A DNA stretch of 64,000 nt from NCBI GenBank assembly GCA_030248135.1, contig JASANC010002606.1, positions 1 through 64,000 on the forward strand, in the 5' to 3' direction. Position numbers and translations under genes: made by a program. Shown piece after piece: positions 33,703 to 45,667 of the stretch (the first letter of the stretch is position 1; the number at the start of each line of letters is the position of its first letter). The notes beneath the pieces are model-generated. The model saw only the letters and a program-made list of their open reading frames with translations. It did not search any database and was not told the origin of the DNA. This DNA is from Theristus sp. LFF4_11. Lineage: Eukaryota; Nematoda; Chromadorea; Monhysterida; Xyalidae.

Positions 33703-34790
33703 CAGGGTGGGCCAAAAAAAGGTTCCAATTCTAAAATGCTCTCACTGGCGTGTGCTAAGGTGTTTAGAGCTGAAAATTGAAACACCATTAGAAAACATTT
33801 GGAGGTTTTTCTGACTAAATTTTTTTTACGGTATGTTGCCCCTATCACTCACTACAGCAGAATATCTGAAAAACATGAAAAATCGACAAATGTGGTGAAA
33901 TGCAGAGGGTTAATTTAGCTGTAACAAAGACCAAATGACGAACGTTGGTGACAACCCGAGTGTTCACAAAACAAAAAAAGATGAAAAAAAACAATTCGCA
34001 CATACAGTACCTTGAAATGCCGAATGCTGAATTGCATTTGAACAGTCTTTGATCAACCTGATGTTTCACTTTGAGTCTGAGCATGCGTGAGCGGTTCTGC
34101 CCAGAACAGATGCGAATTTATCTTTCCAGATGCAAACTGTTTTTTCTTTTTTTAATTCACACAATTTGTCACTCTGATGTTGTTATTATAGCAGACTAGT
34201 TGTTTTCTGCAATGAAAGATGCAATTCCATTTTCAGTCGTTGCTGCCATCATGGTTAAGTGGACGGCAGAGAAGCGAGTCTGGTTTGCCAATTGGTGGGA
34301 ACATGCGAATAAGTTATCTACAGTGGTTCGGCAATTTTGTACAAAATTCAATTTTACCCCGCGTGGCGATACATCAGTTCGCAAGTCGGTATGAGCAATG
34401 ATAAACAGTGAGATTATTGGTGAACGTTGTTTTTTCGTCAAAAATCGCTATTTTTTGAAAATTACACTGTAAAAATAAACTGAAACGTGTAAACCAAAAA
34501 AATTTTGATCACAAAAAAGCTCTCAAAGTGTTCTAACAGTGTTCCAAATTTTAAGCCATGAGGTTCTTGCTACAGCTAAATCAACCTTCTGTATTTCACC
34601 ACATTTGTCGATTTTTCATGTTTTTCAGATATTCTGCTGTAGCGAGTGATAGGGGCAACATACAGTAACAAAAATTTGGTCAGAAAAACCTCCAAATGTT
34701 TTCTAATGGTGTTCTAATTTTGAGCTCTAAACACCTTGGCACACGCCAGTGAGAGCAATTTAGAATTGGAACATTTTTTGGCCCACCCTG
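33703..34790. mobile_element. Mariner-type deletion derivative
   Basis: TIRs of about 220 bp start CAGGGTGGGCCAAAAAAAGG (left) and end CCACCCTG (right), with TA on both sides (33,701-2, 34,791-2). The interior holds the start of a transposase-like frame (see 34,251-34,394) and no catalytic domain. It lies about 130 bp downstream of the ataxin-2 stop codon and may overlap that gene's 3' UTR. Confidence 0.88.
34251..34394 (+). pseudogene. Transposase N-terminal helix-turn-helix remnant
   Basis: A short frame starting MVKWTAEKRVWFANWWEHAN, then CTKFNFTPRG. It has the pattern of the DUF4817-type N-terminal DNA-binding region of mariner-like transposases: EERVF-like start, aromatic WW, and a basic FxxKF stretch followed by Pro-Arg. 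It ends in a stop after about 48 codons. The DDE catalytic part is missing. It lies in the middle of a mariner-type TIR element, which supports the call. Confidence 0.55.
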
Positions 34791-35726
34791 TACTTTGTGT
34801 TAAAAATCGTCAGAGTTTTGGAGGTTTTATTTTGGCACCCAACCATTTCATTCACCTTGGGCACTTTTTTATTCAGCAAATCACGAATCACTTGCCGGAT
34901 AGCAGTCGCAGTTCCACATTGTTCATCGTTCGTTCTAAATTATCTAGATAGTGAAGCAATTCATACTGAGATGATCCGGCAAGGTTTCGTATTTATATCG
35001 TTGGAACTGTGTTGCAACTGGAAACTTTAAAAATTTACACCTTGGCATCTCAAAATTATGTTGGCTGTAGCAGGAGCCAAATGACATTCATGATCATGCG
35101 ACAAAGCGAGTGGAGTGCTGGTGTTAATTTTGCAAAGTTATTGGCGGTGTGCACATGACTGAGCAATTGCTCTTGTGATTCATGCATTCAACGTTGTTGT
35201 GGACGCATAAGCTCCTTCAGCAAAACAACACACACCACTGTCAATTATTGTGAGCAGCTTATGATCTGTTTTGCTGAAGGTTTTGCAGAACGTGCGTTCT
35301 TTTTGTTTCCTTGTTAGTTCGCATTGTTTTTTTGTTTTCGCAAACCGCTGTTTTGTAACGCCAAAATTCAGTCAAAACTGGGATATGTTTTGTTTCTGCA
35401 GATTTCTATAGCGAACCGTTTCTCTGTCAATCATCAACCGTAGCGCAAGAGTGATCCATTCAGCAAAAGCTCGCAACAATTGTTTGGACCTAAATTTCAT
35501 TCTATGAGTTTTTTATGTGTCCCTTTAGCGGTTCTTTGGCGTAACTTTAGCATTTCACAGTTCTAACTGCACCACCAAAGTTAAAACACAAATATTAAAG
35601 AAAGTTACCAATCGACCAGCCAATAAAAGAAACACCCGAGAAATAAAACAGTATCGACCTTTTGACTTGTGAAATTGTGTAGATCATGACAAGAACAAGA
35701 ATCAAAAAATCTCCAAGCGACTGCTA
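34791..35726. other. Intergenic AT-rich spacer
   Basis: No gene seen between the mariner-type element and the REP stop codon. A small inverted repeat (CCTTCAGCAAAAC at about 35,213 and its complement at about 35,270) could be a tiny MITE. Confidence 0.5.
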
Positions 35727-38700
35727 TCAAGCGTCTGGCTGATTATCGTTGTTGGTGGAGAGTTGCTCAACGGCAGCGTCAGTGTTTGCCTCTACCCTGT
35801 GGTGCACGTTTTGATCCGGTGTGAATCCGTTGGTTGGCGTCGCAGTGTGCTCTGTTGCTTCGCCCGTTTCATCGCGAGACTCGGGCGCCGGCAGAAATTC
35901 GCGATCCGGCCAGATTCGATGGAACGTCGCTTTACACTGCAGTTGCGTGTATTTGGAAATGGCATTCCAACATGTTCAATCGTACAAACAAAGAATTATC
36001 ATTAAATTATTGAAAAAATCGGTAACGACAAGTACTTTGTGTTACCGTTCCGAAATATTTCTGCCAGGTTGCCAAATACAAACGTGTCAACAGACAGACC
36101 CATTCAATGACGCCCTCATAGGAAATGCCGTGCCAGTGTTGCGCAACAAAAGTGACGTTGTCCGGCAGAGGTGCGTGTGCGTCTGGTGTGGTCACCATGT
36201 CAAAGTACGCCTCCAACAACACCCGCGGTCGCTCGTGACAGTCGACCGTCGTCGCAAACAACGAGCGAACGACACGACCAAGACGCGACTCGGCTGACTC
36301 TTGCCCACGACTGATCACGTGCACAAGAACTGACGCACCAAAAACACATCATTTGCTCAGTGGCCTTTCAATGCACCACTGTGAATACAAAAGCTAGTTC
36401 TTGATTCTGCCACTCAATGCGCCCGCAGACGTTCAAAGGAAAGTCATGCAACATGTAGGCATTTCAAATAGCCCAAGTGAACCGGTCGTATCTCAATGTA
36501 TCACCGGGTGACTTTCTTAAGTAAATTTCAATTCCGACGTGAAGCACGAAATTGATTTGCTATTTCCGGAGCACTGGGTCGCCGAACAACAGTGTGCAAT
36601 ACGTACACAATCGCCTCGGCACGACGCCCATCGAGACGCCCTGCTCCAACACATGCACCACTGCCGTGTCCGTCGACTCGTCGTCCGCTGGCAAGTTCAA
36701 AAGGGACACCTGCAAAACGCTGAGTTTCAGTACAAAAAAGCACCGACAATAACTGAACAGTGCGGCCGACGCACCCCGCGATTGTCGTCCAGCGCAGCCA
36801 TCAGCGGTCGCTCAGTGAGCAGCACCGCTCGTTGCACTGCGTCCTGCACGCCACTGCCGTCGCTGGTGCTCCCTTGCAGTCGGCGGTTGCCAGGCGCCTG
36901 CTCGCACCCACTGAACTTGCCAACGTAGAACGCACCGGCAAACACGTGGCCACAGCTGATGCGTTGCCCGTCGCTCACCACTGCTGTGATCCTGCAATGC
37001 ACGCCACTGAATGTGACTCAACGAACAAGCGTCCTGCACAACTGCACTACAGCACCGGTGTTGCTGCGTGTTGATGATGGCCGCTTGCAGGTGACGTCGC
37101 AGACAGTAGACGCCTCCGAACACAGCACACAGCCGACAGAAGCACTGCGGCAGCTCCGCACTGCCGTAAATGGTCGCCAAGTACGGCGAGTTGCCGTAGC
37201 GCCCCACGGAGCACAGGAACTGACGCACCGCACGCAGACCCTGCAACACAGCAAAACAGCAAAGCTTGCAAGCTGCGTCACAGTCGACAGCGTGCGGAAT
37301 GTGGGGAATGTGGTGCGCGTCTACCGCCATGCGTGGCTGCGCGTCACAAGTCGATTTTCAGCACCTGCACCACATGGCGGCACACCCACCGTCTTTCGGC
37401 AGACGATCGCACGGTATCACTAGAATATTGCATATTGAATCGTTTGAATCTGACGTGACGATTGACATGCTGGTTGGCACTACTAAAAAGACCGATTAAT
37501 CTCATTTTTTATGTGATGTCGTGTTCCAATTCACGCACCGTCCTTGTTGAGGCCGCCCTCGGCTGCATCGCAATCGTGTTCTGAATGAAACAGCGCGCTG
37601 TGGCCGGCAACTGACTGTGCACCAGGAAATCGGCGAAAACACGCGGCTCGTAGTCTGAGTCGACTGTGCTGTTACGTATTGACTTGCACATTTGCAGCAC
37701 GTTTGGCTTGGGCTTGCATGAACTTGCCAGCTCGCAAAATGCAAAAAGAATTCTTGTTTTCAGCTGACCTTGCTCTTCGCTGTAATTCAGACAGAGTTCG
37801 ATAAATTTCATGAGCCTCCGTTTGTCGGCCATTGTCAAATCGGTGCTAGAAAATATGTCGCCACGAGAACAAGGCACCTGAGTGTGCAAAGTGAGAGCAT
37901 GAGTGTGTGCAGAAACAGATAAAAAAAGCTGTTACGTAACTCTAATCATGTTTGCTGCTGAGTACCTACTTGCTTCAGTTGACCGTCAAATAGACAAAGA
38001 TATTTGTTGACGCATCTAAACTCCGCGTATCGACCGACCCCCGATTCAACAAGTGTCTTCACAAACTCACCACACGACAGCAGAAGCTGGAAAAGAATAT
38101 ATCCATGCAAACGTAAACACTGCGACTTGTGCAGCAACAGTACAACAGAGCAAGGCACACTTAACACCAAGTAAAAGTGGCTCGAAACAGAATTACGACG
38201 GAAGAAGTCGAAGAAGAAGAAGAACACACTTTCGGTAGCAAATCAATATTGAAGCGGCGTGACAGAGACAGCAAATGCTGCTTGGTCCAGGTGTGTTTTG
38301 TAGCAGCGTCGTCTGCTGCATCGGCGTTGTCCTGTGCCACGTCACCATCATCATCAGCATCAGCGATGCCCGCTTGAGTTTCATCGAAATTCACTGCTTC
38401 TTTTGTTTGCTCCTCATCTTCAGACGTCTTATTATCTTCATTAAAACAGCATGATTCATAGGCCGCCGGTTTGTCGGGTCTAAAAGTGCTCCGAGAGTGG
38501 AATTGTCAGAAAAAAACTAAATCTAATCCGTTGTTTCCTTGGCTGTTCACATCCGATTTCGCGCATATTCAGCTGCCGAAAATTGCAAAGTGGAAGCAGA
38601 CAACATTTTTGCTTAACTTTTGCTGAAATTTGCGTTGCTATTACAATACAAACCAAAAGCGAGCATACATTCGCCAGTGGAGACATGGCCATTCAACGGG

Positions 38701-39737
38701 ACAATCGGTGTCTGCTGACACGGACGCTTTGTTGACAAATGCTTCCCCTTGGAGCAGCAAACTCTCATCTAGCACATCAACACCATCAACTGCTGCATTG
38801 TTCGCTTGCTGATGCTCTGCTTCTCTTGATGATGAAACCTGATTTTGTTGAATCGTTGAATCAAAATTCGTTTTGTGGTCATTTCAATTTCAGATTCAGA
38901 ACAACCAACCGATTCACTCTGGCGATCGGAGTCAGACGCGGAGAGTAGCGACACAAATGCTTGCAAGTTAAACGATGCCCACGATGCACCATAATGCTCG
39001 TTACTGAGAGTTGATTGAAACAAAATGCACTGCGAAATTTATTGTTCCTCAGCCAAATTTACAAAATCATCAGCAACGCAGTTTGGTGTTTGCACCTACA
39101 AATGGGTGGGTAATTTTGGAAAAAAGCAATTTTACCGTGTGAGGTTAAAGAAACAACGAGATACAGTACGGCTAAAAAAAGGTACACTGTGAAAATCGAA
39201 AAAAATCTGGGGTTTAAACTTCCGCTTCCGTACCCTAAAAATGACCTTCATATGCATAATCAGAAGGCATATTTTGCACCGTTATTTTAAATTTTTTTCG
39301 TGTAGCGCACACGGCACATCCCCATTCTTATGTGCAAACACTGTCAACACTAACGTGTCCAAATGAAGAACCGTTAAACCAGAACGGGCGCATGCTGCAG
39401 CAATAATCGATTCTGGTAAACCTAAAAAAACAGATTCGAATAAATGACAAATTTGTTACCAAATACACTCATATCTAGATAGTTTATGTGAGTTCTTGGT
39501 TTTTGTTTGTCTTGTGTTGTATTTTCAGTTTTTTTAATATAACTTTATATTCTTCATATTGTTAGTTACTGTTACTAGTGTTACTACTGTTGTTTTGACT
39601 GACTGAAAATGTAACGAAACAAACAAAACCCGTCCACGATCTTTTGTCAAACAAAACGAAATCGGAAACTGACCGGTGCCCAACACAATCACATCAAACT
39701 CGTTAGGTAATTCTGCATCGGCAGAAGCCATTTGCAT
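35727..39737 (-). CDS. CHM: Rab escort protein (REP/choroideremia family)
   Basis: REP presents newly made Rab GTPases to geranylgeranyl transferase II in the cytosol. Exons on the minus strand: 39,737-39,674 (LPNEFDVIVLGTG, dinucleotide-fold start), 39,421-39,355 (LPESIIAAACARSGLTVLHL), 39,003-38,910 (NEHYGASWASFNLQAF), about 38,840-38,650 and 38,470-38,230 (long acidic insert, then RRFNIDLLPK), 38,086-37,970 (GRYAEFRCVNKYLCLFDG), 37,877-37,769 (PCSRGDIFSSTDLT), 37,663-37,539, 37,240-37,056 (FLCSVGRYGNSPYLATIYG then ELPQCFCRLCAVFGG), 36,991-36,775, about 36,709-36,608, about 36,329-36,085 and about 35,945-35,727. Phases agree where checked. The order and motifs follow the GDI/REP superfamily. 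The acidic insert marks it as REP rather than GDI. The first ATG is used; an in-frame ATG follows two codons later. Confidence 0.93.
39116..39275. repeat. Fragment of the 2.4-kb foldback element
   Basis: It matches part of the arms at about 11,035-11,165 and 12,850-12,985 (CAACGAGATACAGTACGGCT, then TAAAAATGACCTTCATA). It lies in the second intron of the REP gene. Confidence 0.75.
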
Positions 39738-39849
39738 TCATCTATCTCAATCTGAATCTGAAAGGTCAGCTCAGCTGCTCAAATCTATCTGTTTATCTCA
39801 AAAATTACTCGGCCGGATACATTTGTTCCAAAGCTTAAAAGCTAGGGTG

Positions 39850-41225
39850 GGCGGGGCTAGGGTTAGGGTTGTTAAAAAAAACAAAAATCGTCATTTTTGT
39901 TTTTTTAAATTTTTTTTTAATTTCAAAAATCAAAGTTGTGCTAAATCAATCAGGGAGTCCGAAGAACCACATATAATATGCAAGCGCCTCCCGAATGACT
40001 CCCGTATGGCGGAACTTTGCGGATTTTGTTTTGGTGACCTCAATTACCCCTTTTCCAAACCGTCACCATGCCTCTTCTTGTGTTTTGACCTCCAAAACGT
40101 CACTAATTGTCCCCAGCTAAAGTAATGCTAAAGTGAAGACAAACATACCGCCTTGAAATTCGATCAATTCTTCTGATGGTGTCGCGACGACACGACACGA
40201 AGCAGCAACCAGACAACGTAGCGCTTGCAAACGGAGCAGCGAGCACAATCGGACGCTCTGCGAGGCGAATCGTCACCTTATCTACATCGGAAATGGTAGG
40301 CCAAGCTTTGGGACGCTCAAAAACTTCATCGCAGATGTTGTCGAAGCCTAAAATCAGTCGGTAAAACGGTCCAAAATCGACTGCTAAAGGTTTTACGAGG
40401 TATAATCAAAGAAAATTTTTGTTGAACTTTCGAAAAATTGTGCCAAAATTGAGGTTTTCAGAGAGTGAAGCTTTATAAGTCACGGAATGGGAATGGGAGA
40501 ATGTGAAATCCGAATCCAATAAGACAAAACTCAGCCCATTTGCACCAATTCACGTAGGCGATTGTTCAGTTGCGGCTCACTAATTGCGTCCTGAAGAGTT
40601 GCAGCCCGCCCATTGCGGCCCGTTCGATTGCGGCCCGGAGAATTCGGGCTCGGACAATTCCGGCCTGGCGAATGTTTCTCGAGCAATAGTAAACCACCTG
40701 TACCGTTTTTCTTGATCTTCGATGAATCCAAAATCAAACAAATCGTGATCAAAAATCACGGCAAAACAGTTTTTTCAAAAACTCACGTTTCCGAAGAGCC
40801 TTTATGTAAAAGGCTTGGCTCAGGAGACCTACAACAACTTTGCTTAGTTTTGGGATTAGATTTGGCTGAAGTTTATTTTCTTTTTTGCAATCATTTTAAA
40901 ATCTGCGATTGCGTTGGTTGATTGTGGAAAGCGAAAAAAATCAATCCTCCCAACTCCCAGCAGTTCATCGTTCTGGGGAAAATTCGCCGAGCCGGAATCG
41001 TCCGGACCGGAAATATTCGGGCGGGAATCGTCCGGGCCAAAAACATTCCGGCCGGAATCGAACGGGGCGCAAATCTTCGGGCCAGAGGCCGCATCTTATG
41101 TTACCAAGAAAAACGGACAAAGAAGAAACCAGTGAAGAGCGTGAAGTTAACTTTAATTAACGCATTAGAGGAAAATTTTTTAAATTTTTTTTTAAATCGG
41201 CATTTTTGTTTAACAACCCTAGTTA
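39850..41225. mobile_element. Composite repeat with TAGGGTTGTTAAA ends
   Basis: The left end (about 39,855) reads CTAGGGTTAGGGTTGTTAAA. The right end (about 41,205-41,225) reads in inverse CTAGGGTTGTTAAACAAAAA. A segment at 40,077-40,171 is repeated in reverse at about 42,298-42,376. The element at 40,590-41,100 with its 15-bp arrays is nested inside. No protein-coding domain is recognised. Confidence 0.5.
40590..41100. mobile_element. Foldback element with terminal 15-bp arrays, copy A
   Basis: The left end (about 40,600-40,680) has five units of GCGGCCCGTTCGATT type. The right end (about 40,970-41,085) has about seven units of GGGCCGGAATCGTCC type, the same motif in inverted orientation. 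About 290 bp lie between. The interior is shared with copy B (44,105-44,580), including GAGCAATAGTAAACCACCTG and ATGTAAAAGGCTTGGCTCAG-like words. Confidence 0.8.
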
Positions 41226-44200
41226 GGAGCTTTGAAAAAAAATTTTTTTTATTTTTTTTCGTTTTTTTATTGGATTTTTTTCAAATTTAAAAAAAAGCTG
41301 GAGCTTCTTTTTTAATTAAAACGCACGCGCACCTCGCATCCGCATGCTCATATGCTCATGATCCACTAGCGCGCGTGCACACGCTCCGGCCCCAACAAAA
41401 ACTTGTTCAAAACGCAATTGTTCAAACATCTTCTTTCTTGAAAAGGCTTGGCTTAGGTCAGGATTCGGTTAAGATTCTGTTAGGCTTAGAATTAGGCTTT
41501 AGGATTAGGATTTAGAACTAGGTCCGTTTTAGCAATGTCCGACAACGAGTGTGTCGGTTTTTAGGAAAGAAGGGCAACCAAAAAAAATTGAAAAATTTTT
41601 CTTCTAAGCCAAGCCTTTTTGATAAGGTGAAAATGATCAATTTAGTTTTTGCATTTTTTTCTTTCCTGTGTTATGGAGGAGGAGCACCGGAACTGCAGAT
41701 GCAGCTGTTTTAATAATGATGCATTACGCACGGGCCCCACCTAGAGTTAGGGGCTTTGAAAATTTTTTTTTAAATTTTTTTTTTGTTTTTTTTAAATTTG
41801 AATTTTTTTTTCAAACTTAAAAAAATTGAAATTTTTTTTCTACTTTGCTCTGCAAATTCGATTTATGGCATAATTTTTTAAAAGTTCAAACCAAATTTTT
41901 TTCCCAACTTCTTTGTGTGCTTAAGTAAATGTCATTATTTGGTCATTTTGACCGACGTACTCTATGTTTTTTCGATTTGGATGACTTCTAGAGTCAATTT
42001 TTAGCGTTGAAATGACTTAACTGAATTGAAATATCGTTTCAGAAATTGTTTTCTTGCAACTTAGAACATGTTTTTCAGTCGGTAGGCCATGAGATGAACA
42101 TGATATCTTGTTGATTGGCGTATGTTATAGGTCTACAATGGAGTTGTGCGTGGTCTACCCCCCTTCACCCGAGGTCCCGCTTTCGCTACTGCCTAAGAAT
42201 CAAGCCATTTTCGCCATTAAAATTGGCAAAAACTTTCATCCCTTCAACATCAATGTGGACCTACCTTCTTAGCATGATATAAATCCAAAAAACAAAAGAA
42301 TTGATCGAATTTCAAACCGGTATGTTTGTCTTCACTAAAGCTGGGGGACAATTAGTGACGTTTTGGGGATAAAAACCAGTACCGAAGACGTGGGGAGGGG
42401 GGTGGGCGTGGGGGTACACCCCCAGAGCACTCGAGACCTCCGCGTGGGGGGTGTGGGGTGGGGTCACGCGACACCTACCCCATAAAACCTGACACTGGAC
42501 CAGGACCATCCACACCCCCCCCACATGGACCCAAGTTACAGTGACGACACCCCCAAAAAAAATTCTCGGACCATCCAAAAATCATGAACTTTTGCTCAAA
42601 AATCATGATTACGGTATTTGTCTCTAAAGTCCATAATATAAGCTGAATATATGATAACTTGATATTCTGCATTGTAATTTTAAATATTTTGCATCAAAAT
42701 TTAACGGTTTTCCTTCAAAATTTAAGCCAAAAAATATCATGGGTGGGGTGGGGCTAGGGTTAGGGAGGAAAAATCCGGATTTTTTTTAAATTAAAAATTT
42801 TTTTTTACAAGTTAGGTTCGTTCGAAGCGTCTCGTCGAGCTGAGTTCAGCTAGATTATTTTCAGAACGATCCGAAAAACTATAAGAGCGAAAATCGTGTT
42901 TTATTGAAATTATGTCCATTTCATAGAGGGAAAGTTGCATTTTCAACAGTAAAACAGGGCAATTTTTCACGTGTACTTGAATATTGAACCGTTCTTAGTG
43001 GTTCCTCTTTAGTGAATTACCAAAATTTGACTGTGTTCAAAAATTCCTGTTTGCTGCAGCAAAGTCGGCAACTCCTGTCGACCCGGCCGCCCCCCCCCCA
43101 AGACACTTACTTTCAGGTTCAACCAGCTATGCTATCTGCCACATGGCGAGAGCCCACTCTTATCGTATCGAAAACACGTACCATGATTTCGCGATCACGT
43201 TGCGGGCAACTGACAGACGCAAGTTTAACACGTTAGTTTAGCTCAGCACGCAAGTTTTAGCATGTGGCCATGTTATCGGGTATCTGAAAAACGGTCGTGT
43301 GATGTGGTATTGACCAACACCTCCGCTCCAATTGTTTAACAATATATCGCACAACTCCATTGTAGACCTATAACATACGCCAATCAACAAGATATCATGT
43401 TCATCTCATGGCCTACCGACTGAAAAACATGTTCTAAGTTGCAACAACACGATTTCTGAAACGATATTTCAATTCAGTTAAGTCATTTCAACGCTAAAAA
43501 TTGACTCTAGAAGTCATCCAAATCGAAAAACATGGAGTACGTCGTTCAAAATGACCAAATAATGACATTTGTACCTAAGTACACAAAGAAGTTGGGAAAA
43601 AAATTTGGTTTGAACTATCAAAAAATTATGCCATAAAACGAATTTTCAGAGCAAAGTAGAAAAAAAATTTCAATTTTTTTAAGTTTGAAAAAAAAATTCA
43701 AATTTAAAAAAAACAAAAAAAAAATTTTTTTAAGTTTGAAAAAAAAATTCAAATTTAAAAAAAAATGCAAAAAAAATATTTTCAAAAAAAAAGCTTCTTT
43801 ATTAGGATTAGGAACCTAGAACGACTCATTACAAGCAACCTCAGATCAAAAATCAAAAAAATCACTTTTAAGAATGTATACAAATCGGGCCCGTGGGGGT
43901 AGGGTTAGGAAAAAAATCCGGATTTTTTCAAATTAAAAAAAAATTAATTTTTTCACAAGTTAGGTAATAGGTTCGTTCGAAGCGTCTCGTCGTCCGTCGA
44001 GCTGAGTTCAGCTAGACTATTTTCAGAACGATCCGGAAAACTATAAGAGCGAAAATCGTGTTTTATTGAAATTATGTCCATTTCATAGAGGGAAAGTTGC
44101 ATGCATTTTCATTGCAGCCTGAAGAGTTGCAGCCCGCTCGTTGCGGCCCGTTCGATTGCGGCCCGCAGAATTTGGGCTCGGACGAATCCGGCCCGGCGAG

Positions 44201-45226
44201 TGTTTCACGAGCAATAGTAAACCACCTGTACCATTTTTCGTGATCTTTGATGAATCCAAAATGACCACAATCAAACAAATCACGGCAAAACATTTTTTTC
44301 AAAAACTCACGTTTCCGAAGAGCCTTTATATAAAAGGCTTGGCTCAGGAGACCTACAGCAACTTTGCTTAGTTTTGGGATTAGAAGTTGTTTATTTTCAT
44401 TTTCGCAATTATTTTATATTTGCAATTGCGTTTAGTGATTGGCGGAATGCGAATGCAAAAAAAATCAATCCTCCTCACAACCCAGCCCCCTGAAGTTCTA
44501 AAGAAAATTTGCCGGGCCGGAATCGAGCGGGCCCCAATTCTTTGGGTCGGAGTTTGCGGGCCGCAATGGTACCAAGTAGGCCAACCTTTTTATTTTTGGC
44601 CTTATATAGGCCAAGCTTTTTTGTTCTTTTTTTATTTAGTTTTTAAACAAAAATTTTGCTTTTTGTTCAACATCCCTAGCCTGGACACAGAGGTACTCCT
44701 TCAAAATATGGGTCCGCTCAAATTTCATCGCAGTACGCTGATTAATTAATGGCTGCTCGTTCTGCGTTCTAGGGGGAGGGGTCTAAGGGGTCGGTGTCAC
44801 GTTGGTTGTCGGTTAGCTCCCGCGTCGGCTGGCTAATCTCCGTAACTAATTGGAAACAAAAGAACTTGCTTATAATGCTTAGATATTGAAAGAAACTTGA
44901 AACATAAACGAGAGTTGACTTGACATCAGTTATAAAAGTTTGTGCTCAAATCGGCTTTGTGAACTTTTATTTGGGATCGTCTAGGTACGGTCGCTGCTGA
45001 GGTCTTCGGCCGTGTCTGATTTCGTCGGCCGTTCAATGTTCGGCCGTGCAGTCTTCAGTCGTGCAGGTTTCGGGTACAACAACAACAACATGCGAGCACA
45101 ATAATGTGTACGTACACCATGCACCGTTCTCCATTCACCTGTTTTTTTCTACTTCTGTCCTCCTCAGCCTGTTTCTTTTCCGCTTCCTTTTCTTTTCAGC
45201 TGATTTTTTAGCCGGTTTTGCCTGCT
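41226..45226. repeat. Repeat hub: AT-rich inverted and direct repeats
   Basis: No genes recognised. About 41,760-42,160 is repeated in inverse at 43,345-43,780, a foldback of about 2 kb with a unique centre near 43,010-43,330. A segment of about 200 bp at 42,755-42,960 is repeated directly at 43,890-44,105 (GTTCGTTCGAAGCGTCTCGT). About 42,395-42,550 is G/C-homopolymer-rich (GGGGAGGGGGGTGGGCG). TTAGG-like words near 41,455-41,525 are scattered and not a telomere array. About 44,990-45,065 has TCGGCCGT-like repeats. Confidence 0.7.
44105..44580. mobile_element. Foldback element with terminal 15-bp arrays, copy B
   Basis: A direct copy of 40,590-41,100. The left array (44,115-44,195) consists of GCGGCCCGTTCGATT-type units. 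The right array (about 44,505-44,575) consists of GGGCCGGAATCGAGC-type units in inverse orientation. The interior is about 310 bp and clearly homologous to copy A. The arrays differ in unit number and spacer bases between the copies. Confidence 0.8.
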
Positions 45227-45228
45227 TA

Positions 45229-45665
45229 CCGTATTACCCCCATTAAACCCCCCACCATTAATCCCCCCACCAATAAACCCCCACCCCCCCCCCCGACCAG
45301 TTTCCGAATAATCCCCCCCACAAATAATCCTCCATGGGGGTTAATTGGAAACCTGTTTGAAACACATACCCAGCGAATTCAGTGGCTGGTTGCAGTGAAA
45401 ATGATGGAATTGTGCTACCAAAGGCCCCAAAGGGATGAGTTAATGGTAATTTCATTACAAAAGGCTGTTACAAAAGGAAATCTCTGTGAAAAGTAGAAGT
45501 TTCTGCGACTTTCTTGCCTGCCATGCAAGGTATTTTTGCCATTTTTCAACAAACCCCCCACCCCTAGAATTTTTTGTAAATAAACCCCCCCCCCCCAATA
45601 AACCCCCACCCCTAAAAGTCGCTGACGTATCAATCCCCCATGGGGGTTTATTGGGGGTAATACGG
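45229..45665. mobile_element. C-rich MITE
   Basis: The ends are CCGTATTACCCCCATTAAAC and its inverted counterpart (GGGGGTTTATTGGGGGTAAT), flanked by TA (45,227-8, 45,666-7). Subterminal regions are runs of AATAAACCCCC-type words. A near-palindromic CCATGGGGGTT occurs near both ends. 437 bp, no ORF of note. Confidence 0.85.
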
Positions 45666-45667
45666 TA

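Noticed and set aside
35211..35283. Short inverted repeat as a terminator or RNA hairpin
   Set aside because: Imperfect, in an intergenic region of a eukaryote. No basis for a functional call beyond a possible tiny MITE.
41455..41525. Telomere-like TTAGGC/TTAGGG words (also near 39,855 and 42,760)
   Set aside because: Irregular, not tandem, and inside AT-rich repeat ends. Not evidence of a telomere or internal telomere array.
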